DNA of 64,000 nucleotides from Apium graveolens (GCF_009905375.1 NC_133648.1:23491884-23555883); one strand, 5' to 3'. Shown: positions 9,434-22,464, counted from the first letter of the stretch. Translations and numbers: made by a program. Notes: generated by a model from the letters alone, not told the origin.

Positions 9434-11072
9434 ATGCCTCCCAGAAGAAATACCCGCATCAACACCCAGAATGAAGAAACCAACAACAACAACAACAACA
9501 ACAACAATCAAGACAATACCAACCAGAAGGCAAACCCAGGACCCATAGACCCAGCAGTTGCCCAGATTCTTCAAATCTTGGCTCAACAAATAGTTCACCT
9601 GACTCAACAACAACAAAGACAGACCAATCCCCAGGTAAATTTCAAAACTTTAGGCAGTGAACCCACCAGAATTCAAGGGTTCCTTAGATCCAATTGAAGC
9701 AAATGTTTGGTTAAAGGAAATAGAGAATTTATTTGCTTTAGTTAAGGTAAAGGAAGAACAGAAGGTTGAGTTTGCAAGCTATTATTTGAAGAATGAGGCC
9801 ACCTATTGGTGGAAAACTGTGAAGACATTGGAAGGTACAGATGTTATTACTTGGGAGAGGTTCAAAGAATTGTTTTTAGAAAAATATTTTCCCCAGTTTG
9901 TTCAGGATCAGATGGAGCTGAAGTTTTTAGAGCTAAAACAAGGAAATATATCGGTAGCTGATTATGAGAGCAAGTTTGAAGAGTTGTCAAGGTTTGTACC
10001 ATCATATGTGGATGATGACAGGAAGAAGGCCAAGAGATTCCAGCAAGGTCTAAAGCCATAGATTAGAGGGAAGGTAGCTATATTTGAATTGGATACCTAT
10101 GCAGGAGTTGTATAGAAGGCCATGATTGCAGAAATGGAGAGTGAGATGTCACAGAAAGAAAAAGAAAGTAAGAAGAGAAAGTTTGAAGGGAATGAAGGAC
10201 AGTCACAACCAGGAAAGTTTCCAAATTTTAAGAAGGGAAAGTTCCAGCCAGGGAGAAATTTTAATGTCAAGAAACCGAATGCAAGTGACGGAGGTCAAGG
10301 CAACCGTCCAGTCAACGTGAATCAGCTGAATCAGTTGAGGCTAACTTTTCCAGATTGTCAAGTATGTGGGAAGAAACACGGAGGAGTTTGTAATAAGTTG
10401 AATGTGGTTTGTTTCAAGTGTAATCAGAAAGGGCACTATTCGAGGGAGTGCCGCAATCAGCCAGCAAGAAAGCCAGTGAACAAGGATCGGCCTATCCGGA
10501 ATCCAGCAATTAAGGTTTCAGCTATTGGATTCACATGCTTTAAATGTGGGAAGCCAGGACATATAGCCAGGGATTGCAAGACACCAGCCCCAGTCAACAA
10601 TGCATTGAGAATTATGGGATTTACTCCAGCAGTGAATGAGACTCCAAGGGCTAGAGTTTTTGATATGTCGGTAAAAGACGTTATCCAGGATATTGATGTC
10701 ATGGCATGTACGCTTAATGTGAATTCTTTATGTGCTAAAGTGTTAATAGATTCGGGAGCCACTCGATCGTTTATTGCTCAAGATTTTGTTAGTAAGTTAA
10801 AGTGTCAAGTTGAGTATTTAAATGAAATCATGATCGTGGAATTAGCAAATCAAGAACGCATATCTGTTAATCAAGTTTATGGGAATTGTGAAATTGAGAT
10901 TTCTAGTAATAAGTTTTGTGTGGATTTGATACCATTTACGCTAGGAGAGTTTGACGTTATCTTAGGAATGGATTGGTTATCTAAGCACGATGCCCAGATA
11001 GATTGTCGAAATAAGAAAGTATTGGTGAAGATGCCAGACGAAAGGATAGTAACGTTTAAGGGCCAGAAATAA
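9434..11072 (+). pseudogene. Tekay1 gag and protease, broken
   Basis: The start is MPPRRNTR at 9434 followed by an Asn run (aac repeats, 9480-9508). The gag core follows (KGSLDPIEANVWLKEIE, YYLKNEATYWWKTVK), then basic sequence and two zinc knuckles ([14 protein letters not shown] near 10420 and [14 protein letters not shown] near 10540). Protease has [10 protein letters not shown] near 10750 and [16 protein letters not shown] near 10965. It is broken by a frameshift near 9650 and stops near 10060 (TGG to TAG), 10112 (CAG to TAG) and 11070 (CAA to TAA), judged against Tekay2. Confidence 0.9.
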
Positions 11073-12530
11073 GCAAAGAAGTTCTTAACGATGATCCAAG
11101 CTAAAAAGTTATTACGACAAGGATGTGAGCATTTTATTGCATATGTCATTGATAGAAGTCAGGAGCCAGCAAAACTCGAAGATATTCCGGTAGTCAATGA
11201 ATTTCCAGACGTATTTCCCAATGAGTTACCAGGACTTCCTCCAGACAGAGAAATTGAGTTTGCGGTCGATTTAGCACCTGGAACGTAACCAATATCCAAG
11301 GCCCCGTATAGAATGGCGCCCATCGAGATGAAGGAAGTAGCAAAGCAATTGCAGGAATTGTTAGAGAAAGGAATAATCAGACCTAGTGTATCCCCGTGGG
11401 GTGCACCGGTACTATTTGTCAAGAAGAAGGATGGGAGCATGAGACTGTGCATCGACTATCGAGAGCTCAACAAGCTTACAATCAAGAACAAGTATCTGTT
11501 ACCTAGAATTAATGATTTGTTTGATCAATTAAAAGGAGCCAAGTACTTCTCCAAGATCGATTTGAGATCGGGATATCACCAACCAAAGATTAAGCCAGAA
11601 GATATACCAAAGACAGCTTTCAGAACAAGGTATGGACATTATGAATTTTTAGTAATGTCTTTTGGATTAACTAATGCCCCGACAACATTCATGGACCTGA
11701 TGAACAGAATTTTCAAGGAATACTTGGACAAGTTTGCTATTGTCTTTATAGATGATATTTTGATTTATTCAAAGACAGAAGAGGATCATGTAGAACATTT
11801 AAGGACAGATTTGGAGATTTTAAGAAAGAAGAAGTTATATGCCAAATTCTTGAAGTGTGAGTTTTGGTTACAGGAAGTTCAGTTCTTAGGACACATAGTC
11901 AGTAATGAAGGGATCAAAGTGGACCCAGCGAAGATTGAAGCAATTGCAAATTGGGAAAGACCGAGAACACCGACAGAGATAAGAAGTTTCTTGGGATTAG
12001 CGGGTTATTATCGCCGATTTGTTCAAAATTTCTCAAGGATTACGACACCTTTGACAAAGCTTACACGAAAGAATGAATAGTTTATATGGAACGACAAATG
12101 TGAAGGAAGTTTTCAGGAATTGAAGCAAAGATTAATTACAGCACCTATTTTGTCACTTCCAGATGATCAAGGGAATTTCGTAATCTATAGCAATGCTTCT
12201 CATAAAGGACTCGGATGCGTTCTAATGCAGCACGATAAGGTTATTGCGTATGTGTCAAGGCAATTGAAACCACACGAACAAAAGTATCCTACTCATGATT
12301 TGGAACTAGCAGCCATAGTGTTCGCTTTGAAGATTTGGAGACATTATCTATATGGAGAAAATTGCGAGATTTATACGGATCACAAAAGCTTAAAGTACAT
12401 ATTCACACAAAAGGAGCTTAATATGAGACAGAGAAGATGGTTAGAGTTGATTAAGGATTATGACTGCATGATTAATTATCATCCCCGTAATGCAAATATT
12501 GTAGCGGATGTGTCAAGTCGGAAAGAAAAG
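11073..12530 (+). pseudogene. Tekay1 reverse transcriptase and RNase H, broken
   Basis: The RT fingers and palm begin near 11310 ([30 protein letters not shown]). The catalytic FIDD is at about 11745-11756. RNase H follows from 12120 ([46 protein letters not shown]). One RNase H active-site position reads YSNAS where Tekay2 has YSDAS, so a catalytic Asp is lost. Stops occur near 11288 (a GAA to TAA change) and 12078 (AAG to TAG). The order RT then RNase H then integrase confirms Ty3/gypsy. Confidence 0.9.
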
Positions 12531-14048
12531 TTGAATGTGTTATCAGTACCCGAAGAGATATATAAGGAATTTCAGAAATTAGAATTGGAAATCAGAGTTT
12601 GCAAGCCTGATGAAGCGAAAGTGTATAGTATGATTTTCCAGCCAGAGTTGTTAGAAAAGATAAGGAAGTGTCAAGAGGAGGTAATGGATCAAGACATTAA
12701 TCATTTGGTAGGTGAGGAGTTGTGCACGCAAAAGGACAATCAAGGTATTCTTAGATTTTCTTCTAGAATTTGGATTCCACCAGTAACGGAGTTGAAGAAT
12801 GAAAGTTTACAGGAAGCTCATAATTCAAGGTACTCAATCCATCCAGGGAGTACTAAGATGTACAGAGAATTAAAGGAAAATTATTGGTGGCCAGATATGA
12901 AGAGGGAGATTGCAGAATGGGTTAGCAAATGTTATACATGTCAAAGAGTTAAAGCAGAGCACCAGAGACCAAGTGGATTGTTGCAGCCATTAGAGATTCC
13001 AGAGTGGAAGTGGGAGCACATTGCCATGGATTTCATAGTCGGATTACCAAGGATGAAAGCCAATCATGATGCCATTTGGGTTATAGTGGACAGACTTATA
13101 AAGTCAGTTCATTTTCTACCTATAAATGAAAGATTTTCACTAGAAAAGTTAGTCCATATGTACCTGGAAAAAATCGTAGTTCGTCATGGAGTTCCTGTGT
13201 CTATCGTATCAGATCGAGATTCGAGGTTTAATTCGAGATTTTGGAAAAGTTTTCAAGAATGTTTGGGAACGAGACTGAATATGAGTACGACTTACCATCC
13301 ACAAACGGACAGCCAGAGTGAAAGAACAATTCAGAAAATCGAGGACATGTTACGTGTTTGTGCTATTGGCTTCAAAGGAAGTTGGGACGAGCATTTACCC
13401 ATGGTAGAATTTGCTTACAACAACAGTTATCATGCCAGCATTGGGATGCCACCCTATGAAGCTCTTTATGGATGCAAATGTCGATCTCCTGTATACTGGG
13501 ATGAAGTAGGAGAATGCAAAATACTTAGATCTGAATTGGTGCAGCAGACGAAGGAAGTTATTGAAGTTATTCAGAAGAGATTGATAGCAACACAATACCG
13601 TCAAAGGAAGTATGTGGATCAATCAAGGAAAGATATGGAATTCGAAGAAGGAAATCTGGTTTTATTGAAAGTATCGCCGTGAAAAGGATTGACAAGATTC
13701 GGGAAGAAAGGAAAACTGAGCCCTAGATATGTTGGACCTTTTGAGATTCTAAATCGTATTGGCAAAGTAGCTTACGAGTTGGCGTTACCCCCACAGATGG
13801 AGCACATATCAATGCTTAAGAAGTATAATCCAGACTCCAGGCATGTAATCGAATACGAGCCAATAGAACTTCAAGCAGATTTGTCGTATGTAGAGAGTCC
13901 AATAGAGATTCTAGAAGAAAGAGAGAAAGTGTTAAGAAATAAAGTAGTAAAGTTAGTAAGAGTATTGTGGAGAAACCCAAAGGTTAAAGAATCAACCTGG
14001 GAGTTAGAAAGTGATATGAGAGAAAAGTACCCTCATTTATTTTCCTAG
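12531..14048 (+). pseudogene. Tekay1 integrase with chromodomain-like tail, broken once
   Basis: The N-terminal zinc finger includes [18 protein letters not shown] and [11 protein letters not shown] (about 12815-12960). The core has [22 protein letters not shown] and [12 protein letters not shown] for the D, D and E positions. The GPF-like region is KLSPRYVGPFEIL near 13710. The C-terminal segment from about 13875 (SYVESPIEILEEREKVL, VKLVRVLWRN, STWELESDM) is chromodomain-like, a feature of Tekay/Del that is thought to steer insertion into heterochromatin. A TGG to TGA stop at 13680 and a short deletion near 13805 relative to Tekay2 break the frame. Confidence 0.9.
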
Positions 14049-14069
14049 GAGATTCTGTGGACAGAATCC

Positions 14070-14086
14070 TTTTAAGGGGGGAAGGA
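14070..14086 (+). other. Polypurine tract, Tekay1
   Basis: The sequence ttttaaggggggaagga directly abuts the 3' LTR start (tgtaatatctggg at 14087). Its purine run is the expected plus-strand primer. Tekay2 has the same tract with one change (45740-45756). Confidence 0.9.
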
Positions 14087-16253
14087 TGTAATATCTGGGA
14101 TATATCGTGTAATTATTTTTCTAATAAATAAATATTATGCATATTCCGTATTTATTCCGTGAATTATTTGTTAAGTGATATATGTGTTTTAATGTTTAAA
14201 AATAATATAAATGGGGTATTTTAATTTTTATATGTCTAAAATAAAATATAGATAAGCGTCATATCTTCCTATTTATTTTTATGATGATTTATGATTTTAT
14301 AGGAAATTTATGGATTTAATAAATTCTTTTTCCGAGTAATTATAAACTATTTTATACAATCGGGAACCAGTCGCCTTCACTCGTTTTTATGTTTGTATAA
14401 CCCTAAACTCTTACGAGAACTCCTTCATAACCTAATTAAAATATTCCGAGCATTTTCCATGTTTCAAATTTTTCGATCCGGCGTACGGTTTGTCCTGTGC
14501 GGGTCCCGACGCAATATTTTTGATACAAAATTCGTTTGGGTAAATCAATAAAATTCGTATTTTTCATAAACGGGATCTTTCTTTTAAACTGTTATAATTA
14601 CCACCTCGTAATACGTATAACCAGGCACTGACACCAAGACCTCAGTACAAATTGTACAGATTTGGATAATTATCCCGAAAATCGGTACCGTTTGGATCTG
14701 TTTTTATAAAAAAACGTACTATTTTATATCCGGAATGATCGAACGGGATACTAATTTTCTGTAAATATAAATAGTCAGTACAGTATCTATTTTTGATACA
14801 GATAATCATAATATACAGTAAAAATCCTGTAAAATCCTGAGAAAATACTATATTCATATTTCGTTCTTCGTAATCAAACTCAAATTCGGAAGCGTTATCG
14901 ATATCCGATTTTGGCGTGCATATACTCAAAACAAAACTACTGAACTCTAGAATCTAAATCTTCCATCAGTTTCACTGCAGATTTCAAAGGTATTTTCTGA
15001 TTTAATTATTTATATTCGAATTTCTTGAAATTAAAATTATAAATTTTTGTTCGAGAGATTGTTTGTATGATTTGATGATTGCATGTTATAGAGCTTGTCT
15101 TCCTGATGATTTTGGTATATTATACGCTTGATTTGGAGTTCAATAACATGTTTAATTTTGAGTTTGATTTTCGAATTCCAGAATTAGGGTTTATATTGCT
15201 TTGAATGTTTTCAACTCGATTTAGGGGAATCTGTGTTAGGGGTTTTCAGTCGATCTTGATGGGTGCTTTGTGTTCCTTATCAAGTTTGCAATCGAACCAT
15301 GTATTCACATATCACAAAAGATTCCTGATAAGCACGAACTTGAGTTTATCGTTTCTCGGGTTGAGGTCGCCGGATTTTGTTCGGGTTTGGCCGGATTTTC
15401 AGTTACATAAGTCGTTTGAACCATGTGTTGCTTGATTTGGACTCCTGGAGTGAATTAGAAGAAAACCCCCACTTGCATCCTATTAAATCACCTTGTTTTT
15501 TGCCGAATTGGGGCTCGCCGGAGTTGATTTTCGGTCACCGGAATCTGGGTTCTTGAAGAACCCGATTCTTTTCTTGGTGACCTGGATTTAAACCCGGTTT
15601 GACCCGGTTTTAATCCAAAAATCTCCTAAATCAGAAGTGTTTTTGGCATATTTACAAATTGGTACCTGGAAGTTTCTGAAACTTTCAGGAACTGGATTTT
15701 TATTTTAAAATCTTTTAAAAACTGGATTTCTTTTATAAATTCATTTCTAAAATTGATTTTTATTTTCAAAAATTCCAAAAATCATTTATTTTAATTCTAA
15801 AATTTGTTTTTAATTCAAAAATAAATCAAAATTACTTAATTAATTAATTTTAATTAGTAAATAATTGATTAATTGATCTATTAATTTAAATATTAATTGA
15901 TTAATTAGTTTAATTATTTATTAATTGATTTTAATTGATTATTTAATTGGATTTATTTATTTTTAAATGATTTAAAATTTCCGAAAAATGGTTTCGAGCT
16001 TTAAAATATTATTTTAAATTGTTTTCAAGGATCGATAATTATTATAAAATTATTTTGAAGCCAGATTGGGCCAACCGAACCCTGTTTGTTGCTTTACAAT
16101 TCATCCAATGACCCATTTTGACTCCGAAAAATGTTTTAAAAATCATATTAAATATCTGAAAGACTATTTATGACCCGAGACTTCCATATAAATGAAATTT
16201 CATTGATTGTTTGACGTGCTATGTGCTATATGTGACTTGTTTGTTTGACTGTC
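14087..16253 (+). repeat. Tekay1 3' LTR, fragment 1
   Basis: It aligns with the 5' LTR from its first base (4758) to about 6925. It carries the TATA box at 14766-14774 and donor-like GT at 14990. Copia A interrupts it after 16253, with ctgtc at 16249-16253 as the left target duplication. Confidence 0.92.
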
Positions 16254-16868
16254 TGTTAGGTGACACACACTGTAGAAGGGGGTTGAATACAGTGTCTAGC
16301 ACAATCAAGTCGAATTAAGAACACAAGTATTAAATACAAAATAATCTTATTAATAAAATAATGGAACCGTCCTCTCTCAGTGATGAACAAATATCACGAG
16401 AGCTGCTAGGGTTACAATGAATAATATTCTCGATTAAGATAACACTTATAGTGTAAACCCTATGCTGTGTTTATATAGACACACAGTTACAAGATAAACT
16501 TCTAATTGATATAGAATATAATTCTGTATCCTAAAATATATCAATCAGTTATCTTTTCTTCCAAGTATTCTATTCTTCATAGAATTCTTCTCCATGCATA
16601 TTTCTTTCTATTTTAGTCTCGATCTTCTTTCCTTTCAATTAGCTGCTTTATTTATCTGAAAGTCTCTTTAAGTCTTGATATTATCTCCTGATAAATATCT
16701 TCTGATAACTTAAGTTCTGACAACTTAAGTTCTAATATCTTAAGTCCTGACTTCAGTATAAGTACTGATTTCCAGGTAAGTCCTTATTTGTCATGTTAGT
16801 TAAGATCTTAAGATCTGAAAACTAAACACAAATCATCATTAGACATGATATCACAAATATATCTAAAA
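16254..16868 (-). repeat. Copia A 3' LTR
   Basis: It begins tgttaggtgacacac and ends atatatctaaaa, where the other copy ends atctaaca. The minus-strand TATA box (ctatataaac) is at about 16470-16478. The part from about 16660 to 16800 is packed with aagttctga and aagtcctga words. The terminal CA in the plus reading has mutated to AA. Confidence 0.93.
16470..16478 (-). promoter_or_regulatory. TATA box, copia A 3' LTR
   Basis: On the minus strand this reads ctatataaa. The same box is in the 5' LTR at 28412-28420 and is recognisable in copia C near 53940, where one base has changed. Confidence 0.55.
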
Positions 16869-16883
16869 ATCTCCCCCAACTTG
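16869..16883 (-). other. Polypurine tract, copia A
   Basis: On the minus strand the sequence caagttgggggagat lies directly before the 3' LTR. Copia C has the same tract at 54303-54317. Confidence 0.9.
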
Positions 16884-17072
16884 TAAATTAGCATAATATA
16901 TAAGTTCAACAAATATTTGATGATGTCAAAAACATTAAGTACAAATGCATGAGAGTTTGACTAGATAACTAAAACTTACAGTCCTTGTAACTTTACCATC
17001 CTTAAAGTTTGATATCAGCTTCAGTCTGTATACACTTCAAAATTTAAGCAGTTGTAGATCTTTGACTTGGCT
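16884..17072 (-). other. Short untranslated spacer between extra ORF and polypurine tract, copia A
   Basis: No ORF is seen. It aligns with 54318-54506 of copia C, including gcataatat and gatgatgtcaaaaac words. The extra ORF stop is at the same aligned place in both copies. Confidence 0.7.
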
Positions 17073-20000
17073 TCAATTTTTGATCTCTTTGATGTGAGGA
17101 GTTGTTCTGAGATAGTTCTTCAAAAGTATTCTCTCAGCATATTCAAGTTCATTGACCATCCTCCTTTTAGTATTTTTCAGTTCAACTATATCTTCACCAG
17201 TTTGAAAGATAGCAGCCCTGAGATCATTTATTTTTGCTTTCCTTATATCCTGATCCAGTTTAATGATATAGGCTTTATCAGACTCTAGATTGAATTCAAG
17301 TCCCTTAATACCAGAAAATGTAGTGATGATTTTAGCAGTATTAGGCTTCATTTCAACAATATCTCCACTGTGAGATCTGTACTTAGGACAGTATGGGCTG
17401 TCAGACTTTACAGAGTAAAGCCTCTTCTGTCTTGAATATTTGATTTTAAATAACCTGCAGCACCATCTGTTGATCTGTTTTTCACTTGAAGTAGAAATAA
17501 AACATGTTCCGGTTCTTCAAAATACTTCAATGGAATAGCATTCTTCCTGATCTGGAATACCCTCTCATATGTCATAAAGTATAACATGATATCTTCTTTC
17601 AAAACAGAGTGGTAAACCATTTGTACAGATTCAAGTTGATTCAATCTTTCAGGAGTTGCACCTACTCCTAGTTCACTTAAGGAAGTTGGATCATTGGTAG
17701 TGTTGTGTATTCTTCTTTCATCAGAACTACCCAATCCTGATTTATCTCTTGCTTCCTTTCCTTGAACAACTCTTGCTTCAAAACCACTTGATGTAGTCTT
17801 TAAATATTGAGTCTGTTGAGCTTTGGTGAATCCTGGTAGTAGACTTGTAGTAGGTTTAACATGAGAACTGTCAGAGGTTAATGTACCCTTCTTCTTATCT
17901 TCTGATATCAAGCCAACTTGAGCTATATCATAGGTTGCTTGCTTCACTGTAATATCAGATTTTACTAAGTCCTGATCTTGAACAACATGAGCTCTGTCAG
18001 AGGTTGTTTGAATATCCTTTTTCTTCAAAATCAGACTAGTATCATCATCATTAATTATTTCTTCATCCATGATTGACATGTATACCTTTATAGGTTCATC
18101 AATTTTTGTTTTGCCCTTGGATCTTGGATCTACCTCCATTTGTGATTTGGATTTGGTTGCCTTAGAATTTGTCTTCTCCTTAATCACAATACCCTTAGGC
18201 TTTGGAAGTTTCTTTTCAATAATAGAAGCTTTAGACTTGGATTTGACATTTTCTGCTATAAGTCTGGCTTCTTCTTCCTTTAGACTTTCAAAGTCCATTC
18301 CTGGATTTTCTTTATGAAATAGTCTTTTTGAAATTTCTTCATCCAGCTTCTATAACTTAGGGTCTTGATAATAAAATGTTGTTTCTTTCCCCTTAAGCTT
18401 CAATGTCTGCATAAACTTCTGTGATTCTTGACTTTCACCCTGTATAGGAACATCAGCCTTTGTCAGAACTTGTTTACCAGAACTTACTCTTCTATCAGCA
18501 TCAGAGCTTGATCTCTGTGTAGAAGTTTCAGCTTTCCTAGATGAAGAATCTTGACCTTGACCATGACCTCTACCCTTTTCAGAGTTTCCCTGGTCATCAT
18601 TTCCATCATCCTTATCCTTCAGTGGTGAATAGATTTGCATTTGGACTTAATCACTTTCTCCCCCTTTTTGGCATCAGCAGGTAAAAGAAGAGAGACGAGC
18701 AATTCCACTGAGGATTGGATCTCATTGAGTTGGGTTTGCTGAGAAGCTTGATTCTTTAGAATTTCAGAAATATGATCTTGTTGCTTCTCTTGAGTCTTTT
18801 CAAAATACCCAATTCGGTCAAAGGCTGGCTTGAAAAATATGTTCTTTTATAATTTGACATTCATATCTTGCTGAATCAAAGTTTCTTGAATTTTGTTCAC
18901 CTTGGCATGAGTTATTGAGTGTTGACCTTGAAGGTGCCTATTACTCAATGCAGTAACTCTCAGTTGTGCCTTGAAATTATCATTTATCAGCATTTCATCA
19001 GCTTTGGCCAGGTGCTCAACAAGAATTTTTTCAGTAGGAACAAAATTAACTTTGTTCCACTCCTTAGTCCACTCCTTTTCTCTTGAAGTTTCACTCCAAG
19101 GTATTGGTGCATCCTCTCTAAAAAACTTCTTGACTGGATCAGCTTTACATGGAGCTTGTTGAGGTGCATGTCCAGATGGACCAGCTGTATCAGCATCTAC
19201 ATTTATAGTAGCTTCACCAGTAATTTCAGCATTGTCAGCATCAGAACTTACAGAGCCTGGAATATCAGCATCCTCTGATAGAATAACAGTATGTGAGGCT
19301 ATAGAGGTTTCAACATCATCCTCTAAATTCTGATCTGCAACTACATTCTAATCAACATCCAAATATTGATGCCCACCTACAATCTGATCTTCATCATCTA
19401 GATTCTGAACTGGTGTTGTTGGAATATCTGCATTGAAATCAGCATCTAGAAGTGGTGTTGATGGTGGAATAACTTGAGTGGGTGGAGCTTCCAAGTACAG
19501 AACATCAGGTACAACCAAGTTGTGAATATCTATTTCATCACTTGTACCTGGATCTTCAGCATGTACTGGATCATTAATAGGAGACACAGGAGGTGTAGGC
19601 ACTTTCTCTGGAATATCCTCTTGTTCTTGAATAGGAGACTTGTGAGCTGATTCAGCAGTGGGAAGTAATTCAATTACTATAGGTTCTGTTGGGATCAGAG
19701 ATTCCTGACCCCCTTCCTTAGCTGCTGCTTCCAGGACTTCCTCAAAGTGAGATGATTCACTTACAGCCCTCCTGGCTCTTTTCTTTTTAAGTCTCTTTGC
19801 TGAAGTATAGACTTTTGGAGTGTCATCATCAGAATTTAGCTTTCTAAGCCTTTTGAGGGGCCTAGAACTCCCAGTTTCAGTTTCTTTCTGAGAAGAGATT
19901 TTCTCAGCTTCTACAACAACAGGTTCTGATAGTCGAACCTATTCCTCAGTATCTGACTTATCTCTCAGAATAATTCTCCTTCTCTTCTACTGAGACTGAG

Positions 20001-20966
20001 GTGCTATCTTAGTCCTCTTTGCTCTTGAAGAAGAAGGCTTCACTGGATGTGCTGAAGGTTGTGGTTGAGTTTGAGGTTGGTGAGAGATGGTATGTTCTGA
20101 TGGTTGTTGTGTTAGTTGTGATGAGTTGGTGGGTTGGACATTAGGATAGACAGATGTATAAGTTTGTGGATCAGCATTTACCAAGATTTGTTTTACTGAC
20201 TGCGGAATCTGTAAGGGTCTTAACACTTGTTTCTTATTGTCAGTATTTAACAAATCATTAAAGGCCCTTTTTGCAAGCTCTTAAAGGGTGAAATTAAATC
20301 ACTGGCTGGTTGGGGTTCATTAGCACAACAATAAGTATATATAAGCTGATAGAATCTAGCAAAGTATACTACATATCCTCTGTCATCATATCCCCTATAA
20401 AACCTAGCACAACACTTGCAAAATCAAAATGAGTTTGATGGATAAGGGCATACCCGATTTGCTGACTCATTATGGGAATAACATCAAAGTTGGAGCATTT
20501 ATTAGCAAATGCCTTGGTGATACAATCAAAGAAAAAGCTCCATTCCTTTCTGATATTTGATCTTTTCAGTTGACCCAGCTTTCCCAAACTTTTCTAATAG
20601 CCCAGACTGGCCATAAGCTGCTATAAAACAGGATCCTCCACTGTTGAGAATATACAGTCTTCAGGTAAATGGAGAGCTTTACGAACAGCCGATTTTAGTA
20701 ACCACATGCTCGACATCTCCTGATGTGAAAACTATGCTTGGAGAACCAGAAGCACCACCATCATCATATAGCCCAATTCGCCAAAACGTCAACACTTGTT
20801 TGCTTAAAATAGATTGAGGTTGGGTTAAAGCGTACCCAATCTCACTATAAGCTAAGAAATCATGCACAAAGTGCAGATCTGATGGAGCTTCAACCTTATT
20901 CAAGATTGCAGCATAGTTATTTGGTACAAACTTGGATCCATCAACAATTAAATCTTTGGGCGCCAT
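17073..20966 (-). pseudogene. Copia A extra ORF downstream of pol, decayed
   Basis: The product is unknown; such ORFs in SIRE/Maximus elements are sometimes called env-like, but I see no convincing signal peptide or membrane segment. It starts MAPKDLIVDGSKFVPNNYAA at 20966 and ends TPHIKEIKN at 17073. Open pieces are 20679-20966, 20369-20587, 19987-20253, 19348-19602, 18350-18640, 17408-18298 and 17073-17351. Middle parts are Ser/Asp/Thr-rich with LVVPD and SSD words, followed by Lys/Glu-rich charged sequence. Copia C has a better preserved copy with the same start and stop. At least six stops or frameshifts make this copy non-functional. Confidence 0.75.
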
Positions 20967-21360
20967 CAGAAATAGGTGAGAAGTTAGAGTGCCTGAAAGG
21001 TGTTTGAGAAAATGTCTTTAAAGAAAACCGTCAGAAAATGTGAGAGAATAAGAAAAAGAGAGAGATTGAATAGAATAGAAATATGAATAAAAGATTTGAA
21101 AATCTTTTATCTCTTTTACTTAGACAACCCACGTGACAACAGTTATTGAGAAGAGGAACAGACCTTACACATGTCAGCCATGCAGCAGTTAAGACAAAAG
21201 TTAATGGGCACGATAAATAAGTAATGATTACTTTGCACGTTCAGTTTTTCAAAAAGAAACTGTTCCCACTAAACAAATGATTATTACTGATTTATCTCAC
21301 ATAGTCCAATATTCTGGAAAAAAAATATAACTGTTCAAGTATTGACTTAAAAGAAAACCA
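20967..21360 (-). other. Region upstream of copia A extra ORF
   Basis: It has no ORF. It aligns with 58249-58700 of copia C and contains gtgcccattaact on the minus strand (near 21205-21220). It could be a 5' untranslated or promoter region for the extra ORF. In copia C about 880 further bases follow, which are absent here at about 21345-21361. Confidence 0.5.
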
Positions 21361-22464
21361 AGTGAATAAATACTTCCACGTTAGCATCAGAACTTGATTA
21401 TTATCAGAATTCAAAAGTCATCAGAATATGGCTTCTTAACTCAAAAGGTAAATGTTTATTTCTGTCATTCTTCACACAAATACTGATATGGTTACAACAT
21501 AACTTAATCATCAGAACTTCCATCAGAACTTGTCCTCAGAATTTATGCAACTGACACTTAGACTGTTCATCTAAAACAACATTGATCACCACAGTAATTT
21601 TCATCATTCATATGGAGTGTAAGTGTGTGCATTAAGCTAAATATCAGACAAAGAGTAAAGTTTGATTCACTTCAGTACATCTTAGAAATAAGGCATAACT
21701 AAGAACTTTGCTCAAAATCTGTCATTATTCCGAAGTCTACTATAGAATGAGTTCATGCCTGAGTCCATCTCAACTGTTTTATGCTCATTTTATACATCTT
21801 TTGAAATTCCATTTTACAGTGGCTTCTCAGTGTAAGTGAGTCACGACTGCTTATCAGAATTTATGCTATTATCAGAGTATTTCTCCAATAATCAGATAAT
21901 ATGAAAAGTCACCAACAAAAATTTATTTTGCTTTTCTAATGCATATTACTTAATACCAGCAATGCACTTAGGTCTTCCCTTCCACATGTATTTTTCTCTA
22001 GATCTCAAAGGAGTGCCTGATTTTTATTTCTTTTCTTTTTCTTTTTCTTTTTCTTTTTCTTTTGATAAGTGAGTTTTATCAACACTTAGTGCATCCATAA
22101 GATTTACCAACATCAGAACTTAACAGATAAGAAGCAATATTCTAGTTTTTGACTTAGTAATAAGATACACAAAGTAAACCTAACCAAGCTCAATATCAGA
22201 ATTTGCTTGTGTTAAAAATTTTCACATAAACAATTCCTTCAAACATGGGATCTTTAGTATATTTAAGACTACTAGGTCAGCATCTAGCATAGTTATCCTC
22301 ATTGGATTGAATAGTCACAGAAACATTCATATTACTATCAGAGTTTAGAAATTCACATCAGATAACAATCAGCACTTAGGAAAATATCAATTAAAGCACA
22401 GAATACACAAAGATAGTAATATCTGTAAATAGTGATCATAAAGTCTGATGTATCAGAACATAAA
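21361..22464 (-). other. Conserved non-coding block between pol and extra ORF, copia A
   Basis: No ORF is found, yet long stretches align closely with 59580-60677 of copia C. These include a segment around 21600-21860 with a small hairpin at 21819-21844 (arms ctca/tgag, outer gtg/cac). Many tcagaactt-like words are scattered through it. Confidence 0.65.
22022..22064. repeat. Tandem tttttc microsatellite
   Basis: The sequence is a run of tttctttttc units. The matching place in copia C (about 60253-60275) has a shorter run, so copy number differs between sister elements. Confidence 0.85.

Noticed and set aside
9425..9616. Minus-strand hydrophobic ORF opposite the Tekay1 gag start
   Set aside because: The Val/Ile run is the antisense of the Asn codon repeat (aac) in gag.
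21130..21135. G-box cacgtg upstream of the copia A extra ORF
   Set aside because: The aligned position in copia C does not keep it, so a regulatory role is not supported.
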